Virus record (IMG/VR): IMGVR_UViG_3300010354_000050
Span: 55,412-119,411 of that record
DNA length: 64,000 bases
Source: a virus
Strand: one strand, 5' to 3'
The notes beneath the pieces were generated by a model that searched no databases, was not told the origin of the DNA, and saw only the letters and a program-made list of their open reading frames with translations. Of the stretch, positions 44,722 to 54,767 are shown piece after piece. A program made the translations under genes and the position numbers. Each line of letters starts with the position of its first letter. Position 1 is the stretch's first letter.

Positions 44722-45780
44722 ATGATGAATCTTAGAGACACTTACGGTGGTGTCGATCCTATTCTAACTACTCTGGCTCAAGGCTTCATGCTGCCAGAAA
44801 CTTCCATTGCAAACTTTATTGCTCCTGTAGTAGATACCCCTACCCGTGCTGGTAAAATCCTTCGCTTTGGCAAAGAAGCCTTTGCTGTAGCCGATTGCCG
44901 CCGAGCTTATGGTGCTAATATTCCTGCTGTCCAAAGCAGATTTGACACTGAACCTTATGCTCTAGAACAAGAAGTCATTGCTTGGGAACTTCCTGAAGAA
45001 GTCATTGAGAACGCAGGTGAAGGGCCAGCCCAAGTAGACCTACGGGAAATTGAAACCCGTAATGCTATGAGCCGCTTGATGAACTCCTATGAAGTAACTG
45101 TTTCTAATGCAGTCTCTACTGTTGCCAACTATGAGCCAGGTGTTATTGCTGTTAGCGGGACTTTGGGCCTTGGCTATTCTTCTTGGGGTGACTATCAAAC
45201 TGATGCTACTACCATTGGTCTTGCTGCTTCTACTGCGGATTGGGGTAGCAATGGTAACAATCCTATTGTAGATGTTCTAAACTGGAAACGTGCTGTTTCT
45301 AATCAAATTGGTATTAGACCTAACAGCGCTGTTCTAGGTACTGCTGTTTTTGACAGTCTGCTAACCAACCCTGCAATTCTAGAAAGAATTCAGTTTACTA
45401 CCGCTGACTCAATTGATATTGATGTTCTAGCTCGTTATTTTGGCCTAGAACGTGGTATCCGAGTTGCGGAAGGTAGAAAACTAGATGCAAATGGGATGCT
45501 TAAGCCTGTATTCCCTGAAAATGCAGTTCTGTTATTCTATTCTCCTCCTGGTGTCTCTGATAGCGTTATGCCAGCTTCCGGTGCAAGTGCAGCTACTCCT
45601 GCTTTTGCCTATACCTATCAGCTAACAGGTACTCCTGCTGTTCGTCCTGAATACTATATTCGTGAACGTCGGGTAGTTCGTGCAGAAATTACCGTTGAAA
45701 GAACTGTAAATATTACTGGTCTTGGTGCTACTAATAAGTACGGGTCTGGCTTCTACATCGAAAACGTATTTGATGATTAA
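44722..45780 (+). CDS. Major capsid protein, HK97 fold, 352 aa
   Basis: The N-terminus LTTLAQGFMLPETSIANFIA and PVVDTPTRAGKILRFGKEAF, the spine segment AQVDLREIETRNAMSRLMNS, and YEVTVSNAVSTVANYEPG, then VLNWKRAVSNQIGIRPNSAV and a C-terminal AEITVERTVNITG follow HK97-fold major capsid proteins of this type. Codon use is less AT-rich than neighbouring genes, as expected for the most abundant protein. Two ATG codons (44722, 44725) are possible starts behind AGGAGAAC. Confidence 0.87.
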   Translation: MMNLRDTYGGVDPILTTLAQGFMLPETSIANFIAPVVDTPTRAGKILRFGKEAFAVADCRRAYGANIPAVQSRFDTEPYALEQEVIAWELPEEVIENAGEGPAQVDLREIETRNAMSRLMNSYEVTVSNAVSTVANYEPGVIAVSGTLGLGYSSWGDYQTDATTIGLAASTADWGSNGNNPIVDVLNWKRAVSNQIGIRPNSAVLGTAVFDSLLTNPAILERIQFTTADSIDIDVLARYFGLERGIRVAEGRKLDANGMLKPVFPENAVLLFYSPPGVSDSVMPASGASAATPAFAYTYQLTGTPAVRPEYYIRERRVVRAEITVERTVNITGLGATNKYGSGFYIENVFDD

Positions 45781-45819
45781 TCCCATCTAATGCCGTTTTC
45801 TCTCTAAGAGGAAAAACCA

Positions 45820-46239
45820 ATGCCAATCTTAAAGCCTATTGCCAAGTCTGCATTTATTGTTACCATTTCTGGAATGGAAACAATTTGGACTACCTTTTCT
45901 GGGATTGTAGATACGGCTGAAAGTGGTCAATATGCCAACGGAACAGGAAACAGGATCTATAAAGTTATCGGCCCTAGGGCTGTTGATGATGTCACCTTAT
46001 CTGCTCCTTATGACCCTATCCTAGCTGCTACTATTGAAAGGATTTGGTTACAGTATAATTGTGAATACATAACAATTATTATTCAGCCAACTACTTGTAA
46101 TGGTACTACCAGAAATGGCCCACCTTATGTCCTCAACGGCTGTCAATTGCAGCAACTAACTGTTGCAGAAATGGATAGAGAATCTGGAGATGTAGGAACT
46201 ATTGAGCTAGTATTTACTGTAAACTCCTGGACAAGATAA
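45820..46239 (+). CDS. Tail tube protein (T4 gp19-like), 139 aa
   Basis: The pattern SAFIVTISGMETIWTTFSG, then SGQYANGTGNRIYKVIGPRA and VDDVTLSAPYDPILAATIER matches tail tube proteins (a strand with 'FxVxIsG...W..fSGi', then 'pG...v.dvtLs...d'). It directly follows the major capsid gene and has AGAGGAAAAACC before its ATG. A strong terminator follows, so capsid and tube are one operon end. Confidence 0.72.
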   Translation: MPILKPIAKSAFIVTISGMETIWTTFSGIVDTAESGQYANGTGNRIYKVIGPRAVDDVTLSAPYDPILAATIERIWLQYNCEYITIIIQPTTCNGTTRNGPPYVLNGCQLQQLTVAEMDRESGDVGTIELVFTVNSWTR

Positions 46240-46260
46240 TTAAAACCCGGTTCTGTAGAA

Positions 46261-46290
46261 AATCCTTCCTTTTGGAGGGATTTTTTTTTT
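46261..46290 (+). terminator. Rho-independent terminator
   Basis: AATCCTTCC, TTTT loop, GGAGGGATT with a T10 run after the tube gene. Confidence 0.85.
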
Positions 46291-46338
46291 AATCTTTAAG
46301 GGGTAAATTCAAATATAGAGTTGAAAGTAAACATATAA

Positions 46339-46770
46339 ATGTCTAAAACGCTTTTTGGGCCAGGAGTTATTGTAACTTCTAATTGGCTGAATGGTGCAAG
46401 AGAAATAAGGTTTGATGGTGAAGATGCAGATTGGCATTATCCACCTATCAATGCTAGGGATATTCAAAGAGGTGGAGTTTCAGGATTAGACTCAGTTTTC
46501 TTAACTCTAGACACAGAACAGAGTTATGGGAATAATCCTGTACAAGGTTCAAAAAGTTTTATGGGGTTAGTTCAATTTGGGGATCAATCTAATACAAATC
46601 CTAATTATTCTCCTTTGTTCTGGAATACTAATGCCAAGTTTAATCAAGGTGGTAGATTTCAAGATTTTGCTGTAAAATATGCTCAGTTAGATTCTGCCGA
46701 TGTTATAACAAAAGAAGTTTTAACAGAAAGGTTGTCAAACTTCCCAATTGTTGATGAAGGTTTCTTTTAG
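46339..46770 (+). CDS. Hypothetical virion protein, 143 aa
   Basis: A beta-rich 143-residue protein (WLNGAREIRFDGEDADWHYP) between the tube and baseplate genes, probably a virion or baseplate part. The leader shares GGGGTAAATT with that of the 35197 gene. No family recognised. Confidence 0.6.
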   Translation: MSKTLFGPGVIVTSNWLNGAREIRFDGEDADWHYPPINARDIQRGGVSGLDSVFLTLDTEQSYGNNPVQGSKSFMGLVQFGDQSNTNPNYSPLFWNTNAKFNQGGRFQDFAVKYAQLDSADVITKEVLTERLSNFPIVDEGFF

Positions 46771-46829
46771 ATTATAGCCTATTACCCTATAAATTTTAAC
46801 TTAGTAAATTCTTAATAAAGAAAAAGTAA

Positions 46830-49787
46830 ATGCCAAGATATGCACCTTTATCTAGAATACAACTAGACCCTAGAAGTGAATCAGAATTAGTATCTGCTGC
46901 TGCCCAAAGAGTATTTGAAGCATCGGGAGCTACTATTAATGATTTTTCTGCTGGATCTCCTATCATGGCTTTGCTGGAAGGCCAAGCATTTGCACAGGCA
47001 GAATTTTTGCAATTTGCTAATGAGTTTCCTGAAGCTGTTTTATTAGATTGGGTTGGGCCTTTTCTTGGTGCCCAAAGGAGGACTGGCTCAGGATCTATTG
47101 CAGGTATAACGTTTGAAATTAACCCAAGGGATCAAGATTTTGTTATTTTTGAAGGTTTTGAAGTAACAACTAACCCTTCATTAACTTTCGGGGAAACTAT
47201 TAATTTTGTAACAACTCGAACCCTAGTCATACCTGCTGGACAAAGCGAAGGAACTGTAGAAGCAGTTTCAGTTTTTGTAGGCATCAATACTAACGTAGCA
47301 GCAAATTCTATAGTTAGGAATGTTACCAGTTTAGCAGGTATTAAAAGAATCTATAATAAAGAACCCGCTGTTGGAGGTTCTGATGTAGAGCTTCTTTCTG
47401 AGGTAAAAGAAAGGTTCTTTTCTTTAATACGTAGGAGGAACCCTGTCTCCAGGGAAGACTGGGTAGACTTCTTCACTGATGCTATGGGAGTGGGAGCAGT
47501 AGTAAATGTTTTGCCTAATCGGTCTGAAAGGGAGTTTTACCAATACAACCAGAAAAATCCCTATGTATCGTTCTTCTTACTAAACCCCAATGGAACTACC
47601 TTAACTGAAGTCCAGACAAAGGCTCTAGAAAATCTGGTAAAATGGTCTTTGCCTGTCCAATTTCAAGGAAAAATATACCCTGTTGAACTCAGTGATCTAG
47701 ATGTTCTGCTAGAAGTTGCCTATAATCCTGATAACAATTTTTCAATTGATTTGCAATCTGTTTCTAAAACAATTAGAAATAATTTAGCTGCAATCCTGTC
47801 ACCTAATGCAGTTTTTCCACCGGACTATCAACTAACGGCTAATGAGGTTTCTTCTAAACTTGACTTGACTTTCCCGCAAGTATTTGGAACAGTATTTGAC
47901 CCAACTATTTTGAACTTTACAGGTTACTTCACTCCTAATAAACTATCTAGTTCTAATATTTTTGCAAAGGTTGTCCCCTATCAAACTGGGAAAGTTGCCA
48001 AAGTCAATGATCTAGTCAAAATAGATTCTGTTGTTGAATCTAGTTTATACCCTGTTGTCAATGAATTTAGCCCACAACTAGGAGATGAGTTCTACCATGC
48101 TAACTTGGGAGATCTTAACTTACAAATCATCAAACCTTTAGTTCCAGGTCAGTATAAAACTGGAGAAGTCATTTCAGATAAAGGAGTTATCTATGTGGTG
48201 TTATCTTCTTTTCTATATACAGGTACTAGAACTATTCTAGACCTTATCAACCAAGGGTTCCTTAGTGTTGAAAAATCTTTTTCTCCTTTTCAAGTAGGGT
48301 CTAACTACCGGGCTATTACAGATAGTGGCAAGTATGATCCCCAGATAATTGAATTTACAGCAAATTCTAATAAAGTTTATGAACCCCAGCTTCCACAAGA
48401 TGTTGCCCTAACTTCAAGAGTAGGGTATCCAATTTGGGTAGTTGCCAAGAATTTTACTCGGCTTGAAAACTTGACTGACTTAGGATCAACTCAGGCTTCA
48501 GGTTTTGTTAGCAAAGATGAAGTTTTTATCAAACCTTTGCAAGTTTTAATTACTTACAGGAAAGGAGAATATGTAGAAACTCCCAATCCTAGCAAACAAC
48601 TATCAGCTTTCCCTGACCCTGAATCTTGTTATTTAGATCAAAATCTTGGAGCTTTCGTCCTTACCTTTATCGTAAATAATGATTTTACATTTAGATTAGA
48701 AGAAGGAAAATCTTTCAAGGAAGTAATAGATTCTTTGGTTTCATTGGGAGTTATTTCAGAAATTCAAACTATACCTTTCATAGGTTGTGACGGTAAAGGG
48801 TATTTTGCTTCTCAACCTTTCAAATACAATACTAGATTTACTATTGGAGAGTATGTTAGATTTAGACCTAGAGGGGGTTTTAATTCTTCTGAATTAGAAA
48901 ACTGCTTAAGGCAAGTTGATGTTTGCCCTTCCTTACAAGGTTCCTGTAAAAAGCTTTTAGAAGCTGAATTGCCCTTACCTTCTTACTTCCTAGTTGCCAA
49001 AGACTTTACTCCCAATTCTTCAAACATTCAAGACCCTATCAGCAGCGGTTATTTAGTTCCTGTAGATAGGTCTATTTTCTTCCCTAGCTATACTGTACTT
49101 TGTCCAGAATCTAAAGAAATAGTAGATGAAAGTTGCATTTCTTCTTTCCTATTTGATCAACAGATCATAACCTCTATTGGTCAGTTAATTGTTGGCCAAG
49201 TTACAGAAGTAGTAGATTCACTAGGAAACCCCTTAAATTACTATACTTGGACTGGAACCAGTTGGGTTACTAATCCGAATCCCTTCCCTACTTATCGTGA
49301 ATTGTTCAGATTTGCTCCTGGTGATGTGGCTTCTTTCAAGCAAAGAAATTCTATTTTTAACTATGAATCAACTTCCCATGTAACTCCCTTTACAGAAATA
49401 GATGTTTACTACAAAGCAGGTATATTTACACCTACTAGCAAAACAGAAACAGTAAAGTTTTTTGATCCTTTATACAGATTAGAAACAATTTCTACTAATA
49501 ACAATAAGTTCTACAGAACCATTACTCCTTTTACTTCTGAAGAAGATATAAGTATTGAAGAAGTAGAACTTTCTGGAAAAGTTCAGAAAATAGTCTGTAA
49601 GGGTGAAGGGTCAGAAAAGCTTTTTCCAAGACTTGATCCTCAAGCTTCCATGTTGACCTTAGGAAACATCCAAGTTAAAATGAGATCAAAAGGTTCTACA
49701 GAAACCTTCCAGAGTTTTACTTGGGGTAAATCTAATAATTCTGTAGCAAGCCCTGAATCCTATGGTAATGGGACTTTGGGTTTATAG
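46830..49787 (+). CDS. Baseplate J-like / T4 gp6-like protein, 985 aa
   Basis: Residues 1-330 follow baseplate J/gp6: SAAAQRVFEASGATINDFSA, then GSPIMALLEGQAFAQAEFLQ and VGPFLGAQRRTGSGSIAGIT, plus VGGSDVELLSEVKERFFSLI and RRRNPVSREDWVDFFTDAMG. The remaining 600 residues are beta-rich and contain carbohydrate- or tail-tip-type sequence, much longer than Mu gp47 (about 380). It would form the baseplate wedge and link fibres. It has an ATG start at 46830 behind AAAGAAAAAG. Confidence 0.85.
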   Translation: MPRYAPLSRIQLDPRSESELVSAAAQRVFEASGATINDFSAGSPIMALLEGQAFAQAEFLQFANEFPEAVLLDWVGPFLGAQRRTGSGSIAGITFEINPRDQDFVIFEGFEVTTNPSLTFGETINFVTTRTLVIPAGQSEGTVEAVSVFVGINTNVAANSIVRNVTSLAGIKRIYNKEPAVGGSDVELLSEVKERFFSLIRRRNPVSREDWVDFFTDAMGVGAVVNVLPNRSEREFYQYNQKNPYVSFFLLNPNGTTLTEVQTKALENLVKWSLPVQFQGKIYPVELSDLDVLLEVAYNPDNNFSIDLQSVSKTIRNNLAAILSPNAVFPPDYQLTANEVSSKLDLTFPQVFGTVFDPTILNFTGYFTPNKLSSSNIFAKVVPYQTGKVAKVNDLVKIDSVVESSLYPVVNEFSPQLGDEFYHANLGDLNLQIIKPLVPGQYKTGEVISDKGVIYVVLSSFLYTGTRTILDLINQGFLSVEKSFSPFQVGSNYRAITDSGKYDPQIIEFTANSNKVYEPQLPQDVALTSRVGYPIWVVAKNFTRLENLTDLGSTQASGFVSKDEVFIKPLQVLITYRKGEYVETPNPSKQLSAFPDPESCYLDQNLGAFVLTFIVNNDFTFRLEEGKSFKEVIDSLVSLGVISEIQTIPFIGCDGKGYFASQPFKYNTRFTIGEYVRFRPRGGFNSSELENCLRQVDVCPSLQGSCKKLLEAELPLPSYFLVAKDFTPNSSNIQDPISSGYLVPVDRSIFFPSYTVLCPESKEIVDESCISSFLFDQQIITSIGQLIVGQVTEVVDSLGNPLNYYTWTGTSWVTNPNPFPTYRELFRFAPGDVASFKQRNSIFNYESTSHVTPFTEIDVYYKAGIFTPTSKTETVKFFDPLYRLETISTNNNKFYRTITPFTSEEDISIEEVELSGKVQKIVCKGEGSEKLFPRLDPQASMLTLGNIQVKMRSKGSTETFQSFTWGKSNNSVASPESYGNGTLGL

Positions 49788-49833
49788 TTGATCTTTTAGT
49801 TTTTGTTAATTGTAGTTGTAAATCCTGAAGAAT

Positions 49834-51222
49834 ATGGTCGATTCATTTGTAAAAATAAAATTATATGACCAGAAAGCTTTAAGGGTCAAAGGGCTAATCC
49901 CTACAAAAACTTCTTGGAGTAGGGAAGAAGGTAGACCTATCTATGACCGTTTACCTTCTGGTTCAGAAACTTATCAAATTCAGTCACCTGAAGATGTACT
50001 GGTATACTTAGAAGGTAATCCTCAAAGTCTTTCTGTAGGAGCTTGGCAAGAATCACCTTCTGTTCTAGTTATTCAGTCAGGAAAATTAACCTGGGAACAT
50101 GGTCAAGTTCCTGTTGAATCCTATGCTATAAATGTTAGGGCATTAGGTTTGCAAGATGGGGACTACCAAGTTGGTTATTATTTAGACTATGTTCAAGAAG
50201 AGTTTTTACCTGAACAATTAATAGAAGGAGATAATATTTCCTTATCTAGATCCTTGTGCTTGTTTGAATCTTCTAAGTCAGGGATAAACCAACTCTTTCA
50301 AAACTTTGCAGAAGGAATAAGGTGGGAAACATCGCCCAATAAGGAAGAATGGTTTGCAATAGATTTTTCTAGACCAGTACTTCCTAGGATCTTTAACTTT
50401 TTTGCAAACATAGATCCTACTAAACCAAGTTACTATTCCTTGTATGGCTCTAATGATGCTATAGTGTGGGAACTTGAAACTACAGGTACTATTGTTCAAG
50501 GGCAAACTGCTATAGGTATAAATAGGGATTTGCCTAAACGATATTGGAAATTTTATTTTTCAGGTGGGGTTTCCAGCTTCTTTTCTATAAGTTATTCTGG
50601 TGAAGCTGTTTACCCTAATACTAGACCCTCTGGTAAAATATCTAGGGTTACTCCCTTCATTGATAATAAGTTTGCTGAACTAGAACAAATTGGTATTGTT
50701 CTAGCTTACATTACTGTAAAAAATGGAGAAATAGTTCAAACTGTTGATGCCAGGAGAACTACTGAAAACTCTTATGAACCTGTAGCAAAGTGGTTAACTA
50801 CTTTTCAGGATGAAAGGTTAAAATCATTATTTGATGATGTTTCTAATTATTCAAAGAGGTTCCTTTCTCCAACTGAAGGGTTGTATTCTGTATACAATGA
50901 ATTAACACAAGATCCCAACTTCTCCATAGGTGATTATAAGGATAAACCCAAATTCCAATTCCCTTCCCGTATAGATTTAGATCAACCTAAGACAATTGTA
51001 ACCAATGCTGAACTAATTAGTTCTGAATTTAGGGACATAATTGTTGAAAGGGAAGAACTACAATTAGAAGGAGAGAACATTCCTCTAACCGTTACCAATG
51101 CTCTTATCAATCCTTTTAGAATTATTAATTTAGACTATCCCATAGAGCAAGCTGATGTTGCCAACAAAATTTATCTGGAAAAAGAATTTAACATCCCTGT
51201 AGACAATGGAACATACAACTAA
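49834..51222 (+). CDS. Tail/baseplate appendage protein, 462 aa
   Basis: The middle (NFFANIDPTKPSYYSLYGSN, then IGINRDLPKRYWKFYFSGGV) resembles F5/8 discoidin-like beta-sandwiches that bind sugars in tail proteins. The C-terminus ends in a fibre-type segment (VTNALINPFRIINLDYPIEQ, then ADVANKIYLEKEF) and DNGTYN. It is upstream of and overlaps the small fibre gene at 51206. No clear family overall. Confidence 0.6.
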   Translation: MVDSFVKIKLYDQKALRVKGLIPTKTSWSREEGRPIYDRLPSGSETYQIQSPEDVLVYLEGNPQSLSVGAWQESPSVLVIQSGKLTWEHGQVPVESYAINVRALGLQDGDYQVGYYLDYVQEEFLPEQLIEGDNISLSRSLCLFESSKSGINQLFQNFAEGIRWETSPNKEEWFAIDFSRPVLPRIFNFFANIDPTKPSYYSLYGSNDAIVWELETTGTIVQGQTAIGINRDLPKRYWKFYFSGGVSSFFSISYSGEAVYPNTRPSGKISRVTPFIDNKFAELEQIGIVLAYITVKNGEIVQTVDARRTTENSYEPVAKWLTTFQDERLKSLFDDVSNYSKRFLSPTEGLYSVYNELTQDPNFSIGDYKDKPKFQFPSRIDLDQPKTIVTNAELISSEFRDIIVEREELQLEGENIPLTVTNALINPFRIINLDYPIEQADVANKIYLEKEFNIPVDNGTYN

Positions 51223-51385
51223 TTTTGAAATAACTGGTATCCTAAATATGTCAGGTAATAGAATAGAAGGTTTAGCTCCTGTCCCCAATGAACCCAGTGA
51301 AGCCGTATCTAAGTCCTATGTAGATCAGTTAAAGAAAGAAATAGAGTCCCGTTTACCCACTTTACTTGATAATGGAAATTTTTGA
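51206..51385 (+). CDS. Small fibre-segment protein, 59 aa
   Basis: ATG 51206 to TGA 51383-51385, overlapping the genes on both sides (16 and 14 bases). It reads MEHTTNFEITGILNMSGNRI, then EGLAPVPNEPSEAVSKSYVD, the common 'LNMxGNxIxNLxxPxxxxDAxxKxYVD' unit found repeated in tail fibres, here alone in one small gene. It may be a small collar or assembly part. It ends in LLDNGNF, like its neighbours. Confidence 0.6.
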   Translation: MEHTTNFEITGILNMSGNRIEGLAPVPNEPSEAVSKSYVDQLKKEIESRLPTLLDNGNF

Positions 51386-54300
51386 TCCCAAACAGTATGA
51401 ATTAAGAGGTGCTTTGCCAGAAGTTTTTACATCTGGTCAAAAAGAACTGCTTAACAGAACCGTAAGCAGGGTTCAAGGTCAATTAGATTGGAATGCCCAA
51501 TTATTAGGATTTAATGGCCCTAATTACTGGGGAACTAGGCTTGCTACTACAGATAGGTCATATCAATGGAAAGGTTTTCCTGAAACTGCTTTTGAAAAAA
51601 GATCTTTGCAAGTTGGGGCATTTGGAGTTTATAACAAAAATTTAGAATATTCTCAAAGACCTTTTCCCTTCAACCGTTCTGAAATTAATACATCTGGGGA
51701 TCAGACTTTTTCTGTTATAGAAGAAAATGGCAAAACAGTTGTTTTTCCTTTTGGAATGACAAAGGATTTTTCTTATGAAGAATCACCTTATGTTTATCAA
51801 AAAGCTGTTTATATTTTTGATCAATTAGTAGAAGTTAAGGAAGAATCGGGTAATCAGGTTTATGTTATTCAAGATAAGAGTCAAGGAATTACCCAAGTCG
51901 AACTCTTTTCTGAAGATATACAAACTCTTTCTATAAGATTAGAAAATTCAATAGCTAAACCTTTTATTTTCTTTGTACTCCCTTGGCAAGATATTTCTGA
52001 TTGGCAAGATCCCCTATTAAATTCCTTGTTTATTGGTTTATGGGGGAACAAAGGTAATGAACTTCCTCTACATTTTTCTTTTGATGCCTTAAACCTCCAT
52101 GGGTTCAATGAAGAAAATTCCCTACTGTTGAATAAAGTAAGGGAAAGTTTTACCCTGGAGAAACTCCTTGAAAAGGTTGGACTTACTCCAACCATATCTA
52201 CTTATTTAACTGGAAATAGCTTTAGATTTTGGGCTGAAGGTTGCCTAGATTTCTTTCAACCTGATACTTCCTTAAACTCAAAAATTTCAACTTTTCAAAC
52301 CCAAGACTTTTTTGATTTACAGACAGAATCAGGACTATCTATTGGCCTAGATGATGGAGATTGTTTCAGCCAGGAATTTTACGTTTTTGAAACAGATGGT
52401 ATAGAGGAAAATCAGGGGAAATATGATAATGGCGATTTTGACTTTACAGAGGAAATTCTTGGATTTTTGGATAATGGTTTGTATCCTTTTCAAATTCCCC
52501 CTACGGATACTGTTTCAGATGGTGGTTTCTCCTTTAATCAGCCTTTCCAAATAACAACTGAAGATGATAAACTTCTGGCGCAAAATCAATTTGAATTAGA
52601 CACTAAACCTTGTTACTTTCTACCAGAGTCTAAATTTGGAGAGTGTATAACTCCTAATTATAAAATTGAATTTTTTCAAAACTATGACACATCTGATTTA
52701 TCTTTAGCTCCTGATCCTGGCCCTGAAATTTCTTTCCCACTTGGGTGTAATGGAGTTTCTGGCTTAGCTCCTATTGGATGTGGAATTGACAATAATATTT
52801 ATGAGGTAACAGGAGTTCCTGAATTCTCCCTAGATAACGGGGATATAGATAACATTAGCCTTCCCTTGTCTAATATTTATAATGGTTTTTATGACCAAGA
52901 TCCTAACTCCCTTTGCGAAAATAACCAATTTGATCCAGAAAGAAATATTGAAGGCGATGAACTTGTTATTGATGTTGGTGGAGAAGCAGGGCCAATTTTA
53001 TATACAGACCTGGGTTCAGATCAAATCTATACTTTGTCAGGATTTGATTTAGACTTAGGAGAATTTGAAATAGGTTTTGATGGCCCAAGGTTTAGTAACT
53101 TTGAAATTACCTATGAAGCTCTGACAACATTAGGAAAGGTTGAATTTCCCATAGTAGAATGGGAATTTGATCTAAACCTTAACAATGGCACATACTTCCC
53201 TAATACTGGAGATTACCCCATTACTAATGCTGATGATGGGTTCTATAATAATACAGGCAATGTTAATGAAGGTTATGTTTGGGATGAAGGTGAATACGAT
53301 CCCCAATCTGAAATCTTAATTGTAGACCAAGGTATCTTAAACCAAGACTCAGTAAATTGTGGAGTAGATAATGGTTACTTAATCTATGGGGAAGTTCCCT
53401 ACTCAAGTCCAAATATTGTAGATGGCAATGGGTCTATTAAACTAGACGATAGTTGCATTGTTTATGACAATGGTACAGAATTTGAAGCTGACTTAACCCC
53501 CGTCTGTGAACTAGATAATGGCATAGAATTTGAAAGTTTGCCAAATGAAATTGCAGATGAAGGGACTTACAATAAAGGACTAGAAATTTGTACTCCCTGT
53601 GGTAATGATCAAGTTGAACAGGTTAATGAATCTTCCAACCTTAGACTAAACTTATTCAAAGATCTCTATTCTGCTTTGTCTTGGAAAATGGCTCCTTCTG
53701 TTGCCAATTCTTCTTCACCATTAAGGATCTGGAAAAACAGACCTTTGGTTACAGACTTTAACCTGGCAGCAGATCAGAACAATGGTAGTGAACCTATAGA
53801 CAACTATTTGTATTATATTCGATTACCTATTGAATACCCTAGAAATCAAAAGCTTTGGAATAGGGCAGAAAAAACCTGTCATAATTTTGGCTACTTCGGC
53901 CAATCCTTGACCAATACTACTGTTGAAAATGTACTTGAAACTAGAAGACCTGAAATCTACAGTAGTAGTAAAGATTTTTATGCAGATGGAGAAATTATTT
54001 ATTATGAACCTTTTCTGGAATCTTCTGCTGATCAAGAGTTTTCAAAAAGTCAAGAGGGATTTACTGACTCACAGATAAACCTAGATCAAGAATATGTAAA
54101 CTTTTCTACCGGAAAAATTACAGAATACGACCCTTTTGACTTTAGGGTTCCAACTACAAATGGTAATTGGAAAGGGAGTTATTACTACGGCAGTGGTAGA
54201 AAAAGTTCGGGACACTTAGAGCAAGATTTATTAGATACTATTTTATTTCCAGCAGATCGAAGTCAAATTCCAATTTGGGATTCAAGCCCATTACTCTACC

Positions 54301-54575
54301 CTGAAATTTCCCCACCTGAATTAGAAGTTGGTAAGATAATAAAAGGTCATTCAGTATCCTATGCTTACTTTGTAGCTGATTTTTCCGCTTCTGATGAGCC
54401 TGTATTTGACCCTGCTGTACCATTCTGTCACAGAGGAAAGACTATCAAAGGTAAGATTTCAGTAAGCAACAATTTCAGCATAGAGACTGAAAATGGTATC
54501 TTAATTTCTTCTGAAGAAGTTGAAATTAAGGATTTAGAAAGAGAAAGCAGAACAGCTTACTTACTTCATAATTAA
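51372..54575 (+). CDS. Large tail/baseplate protein with repeated D-N-G-Y motifs, 1067 aa
   Basis: The ATG at 51372 is chosen (a TTG two codons earlier is also in frame). From residue 350 the sequence repeats a short acidic unit around DNG or DG followed by an aromatic or Phe (DNGDFDF, DNGLYPF, NNGTYFPNTGDY, DDGFYNN, DNGYLIYG, DEGTYNKG). This spacing suggests a calcium-binding or stacked beta structure. The N-terminus (EIFDPKQYELRGALPEVFTS) resembles tail-tip or fibre hubs. Very acidic overall. No exact family recognised. Confidence 0.6.
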   Translation: MEIFDPKQYELRGALPEVFTSGQKELLNRTVSRVQGQLDWNAQLLGFNGPNYWGTRLATTDRSYQWKGFPETAFEKRSLQVGAFGVYNKNLEYSQRPFPFNRSEINTSGDQTFSVIEENGKTVVFPFGMTKDFSYEESPYVYQKAVYIFDQLVEVKEESGNQVYVIQDKSQGITQVELFSEDIQTLSIRLENSIAKPFIFFVLPWQDISDWQDPLLNSLFIGLWGNKGNELPLHFSFDALNLHGFNEENSLLLNKVRESFTLEKLLEKVGLTPTISTYLTGNSFRFWAEGCLDFFQPDTSLNSKISTFQTQDFFDLQTESGLSIGLDDGDCFSQEFYVFETDGIEENQGKYDNGDFDFTEEILGFLDNGLYPFQIPPTDTVSDGGFSFNQPFQITTEDDKLLAQNQFELDTKPCYFLPESKFGECITPNYKIEFFQNYDTSDLSLAPDPGPEISFPLGCNGVSGLAPIGCGIDNNIYEVTGVPEFSLDNGDIDNISLPLSNIYNGFYDQDPNSLCENNQFDPERNIEGDELVIDVGGEAGPILYTDLGSDQIYTLSGFDLDLGEFEIGFDGPRFSNFEITYEALTTLGKVEFPIVEWEFDLNLNNGTYFPNTGDYPITNADDGFYNNTGNVNEGYVWDEGEYDPQSEILIVDQGILNQDSVNCGVDNGYLIYGEVPYSSPNIVDGNGSIKLDDSCIVYDNGTEFEADLTPVCELDNGIEFESLPNEIADEGTYNKGLEICTPCGNDQVEQVNESSNLRLNLFKDLYSALSWKMAPSVANSSSPLRIWKNRPLVTDFNLAADQNNGSEPIDNYLYYIRLPIEYPRNQKLWNRAEKTCHNFGYFGQSLTNTTVENVLETRRPEIYSSSKDFYADGEIIYYEPFLESSADQEFSKSQEGFTDSQINLDQEYVNFSTGKITEYDPFDFRVPTTNGNWKGSYYYGSGRKSSGHLEQDLLDTILFPADRSQIPIWDSSPLLYPEISPPELEVGKIIKGHSVSYAYFVADFSASDEPVFDPAVPFCHRGKTIKGKISVSNNFSIETENGILISSEEVEIKDLERESRTAYLLHN

Positions 54576-54590
54576 CAAGGAAGATTTACC

Positions 54591-54767
54591 ATGTCTGAAG
54601 AATTAAAAGAAAAAGAATTGCCAATTGAAGGAGAAGTTTTTCAGGAAGGAGAAGTAAAAAAACCCAAATCTAGAAGAAAAACCCAAAGAAACAATTACCC
54701 AAAAACCCAAGAACCCAAATACAAATTCTTTGACTTAGTAAGACCCATTAAGAAACTATATAAATGA
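54591..54767 (+). CDS. Hypothetical basic/acidic small protein, 58 aa
   Basis: ATG 54591 (behind AAGGAAGATTTACC) to TGA 54765-54767. The N-terminus is acidic (MSEELKEKELPIEGEVFQEG) and the C-terminus basic (KPKSRRKTQRNNYPKTQEPK). It overlaps the next gene by ATGA. It was not among the longer frames but has good signals. It may be a tail assembly or connector peptide. Confidence 0.6.
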   Translation: MSEELKEKELPIEGEVFQEGEVKKPKSRRKTQRNNYPKTQEPKYKFFDLVRPIKKLYK

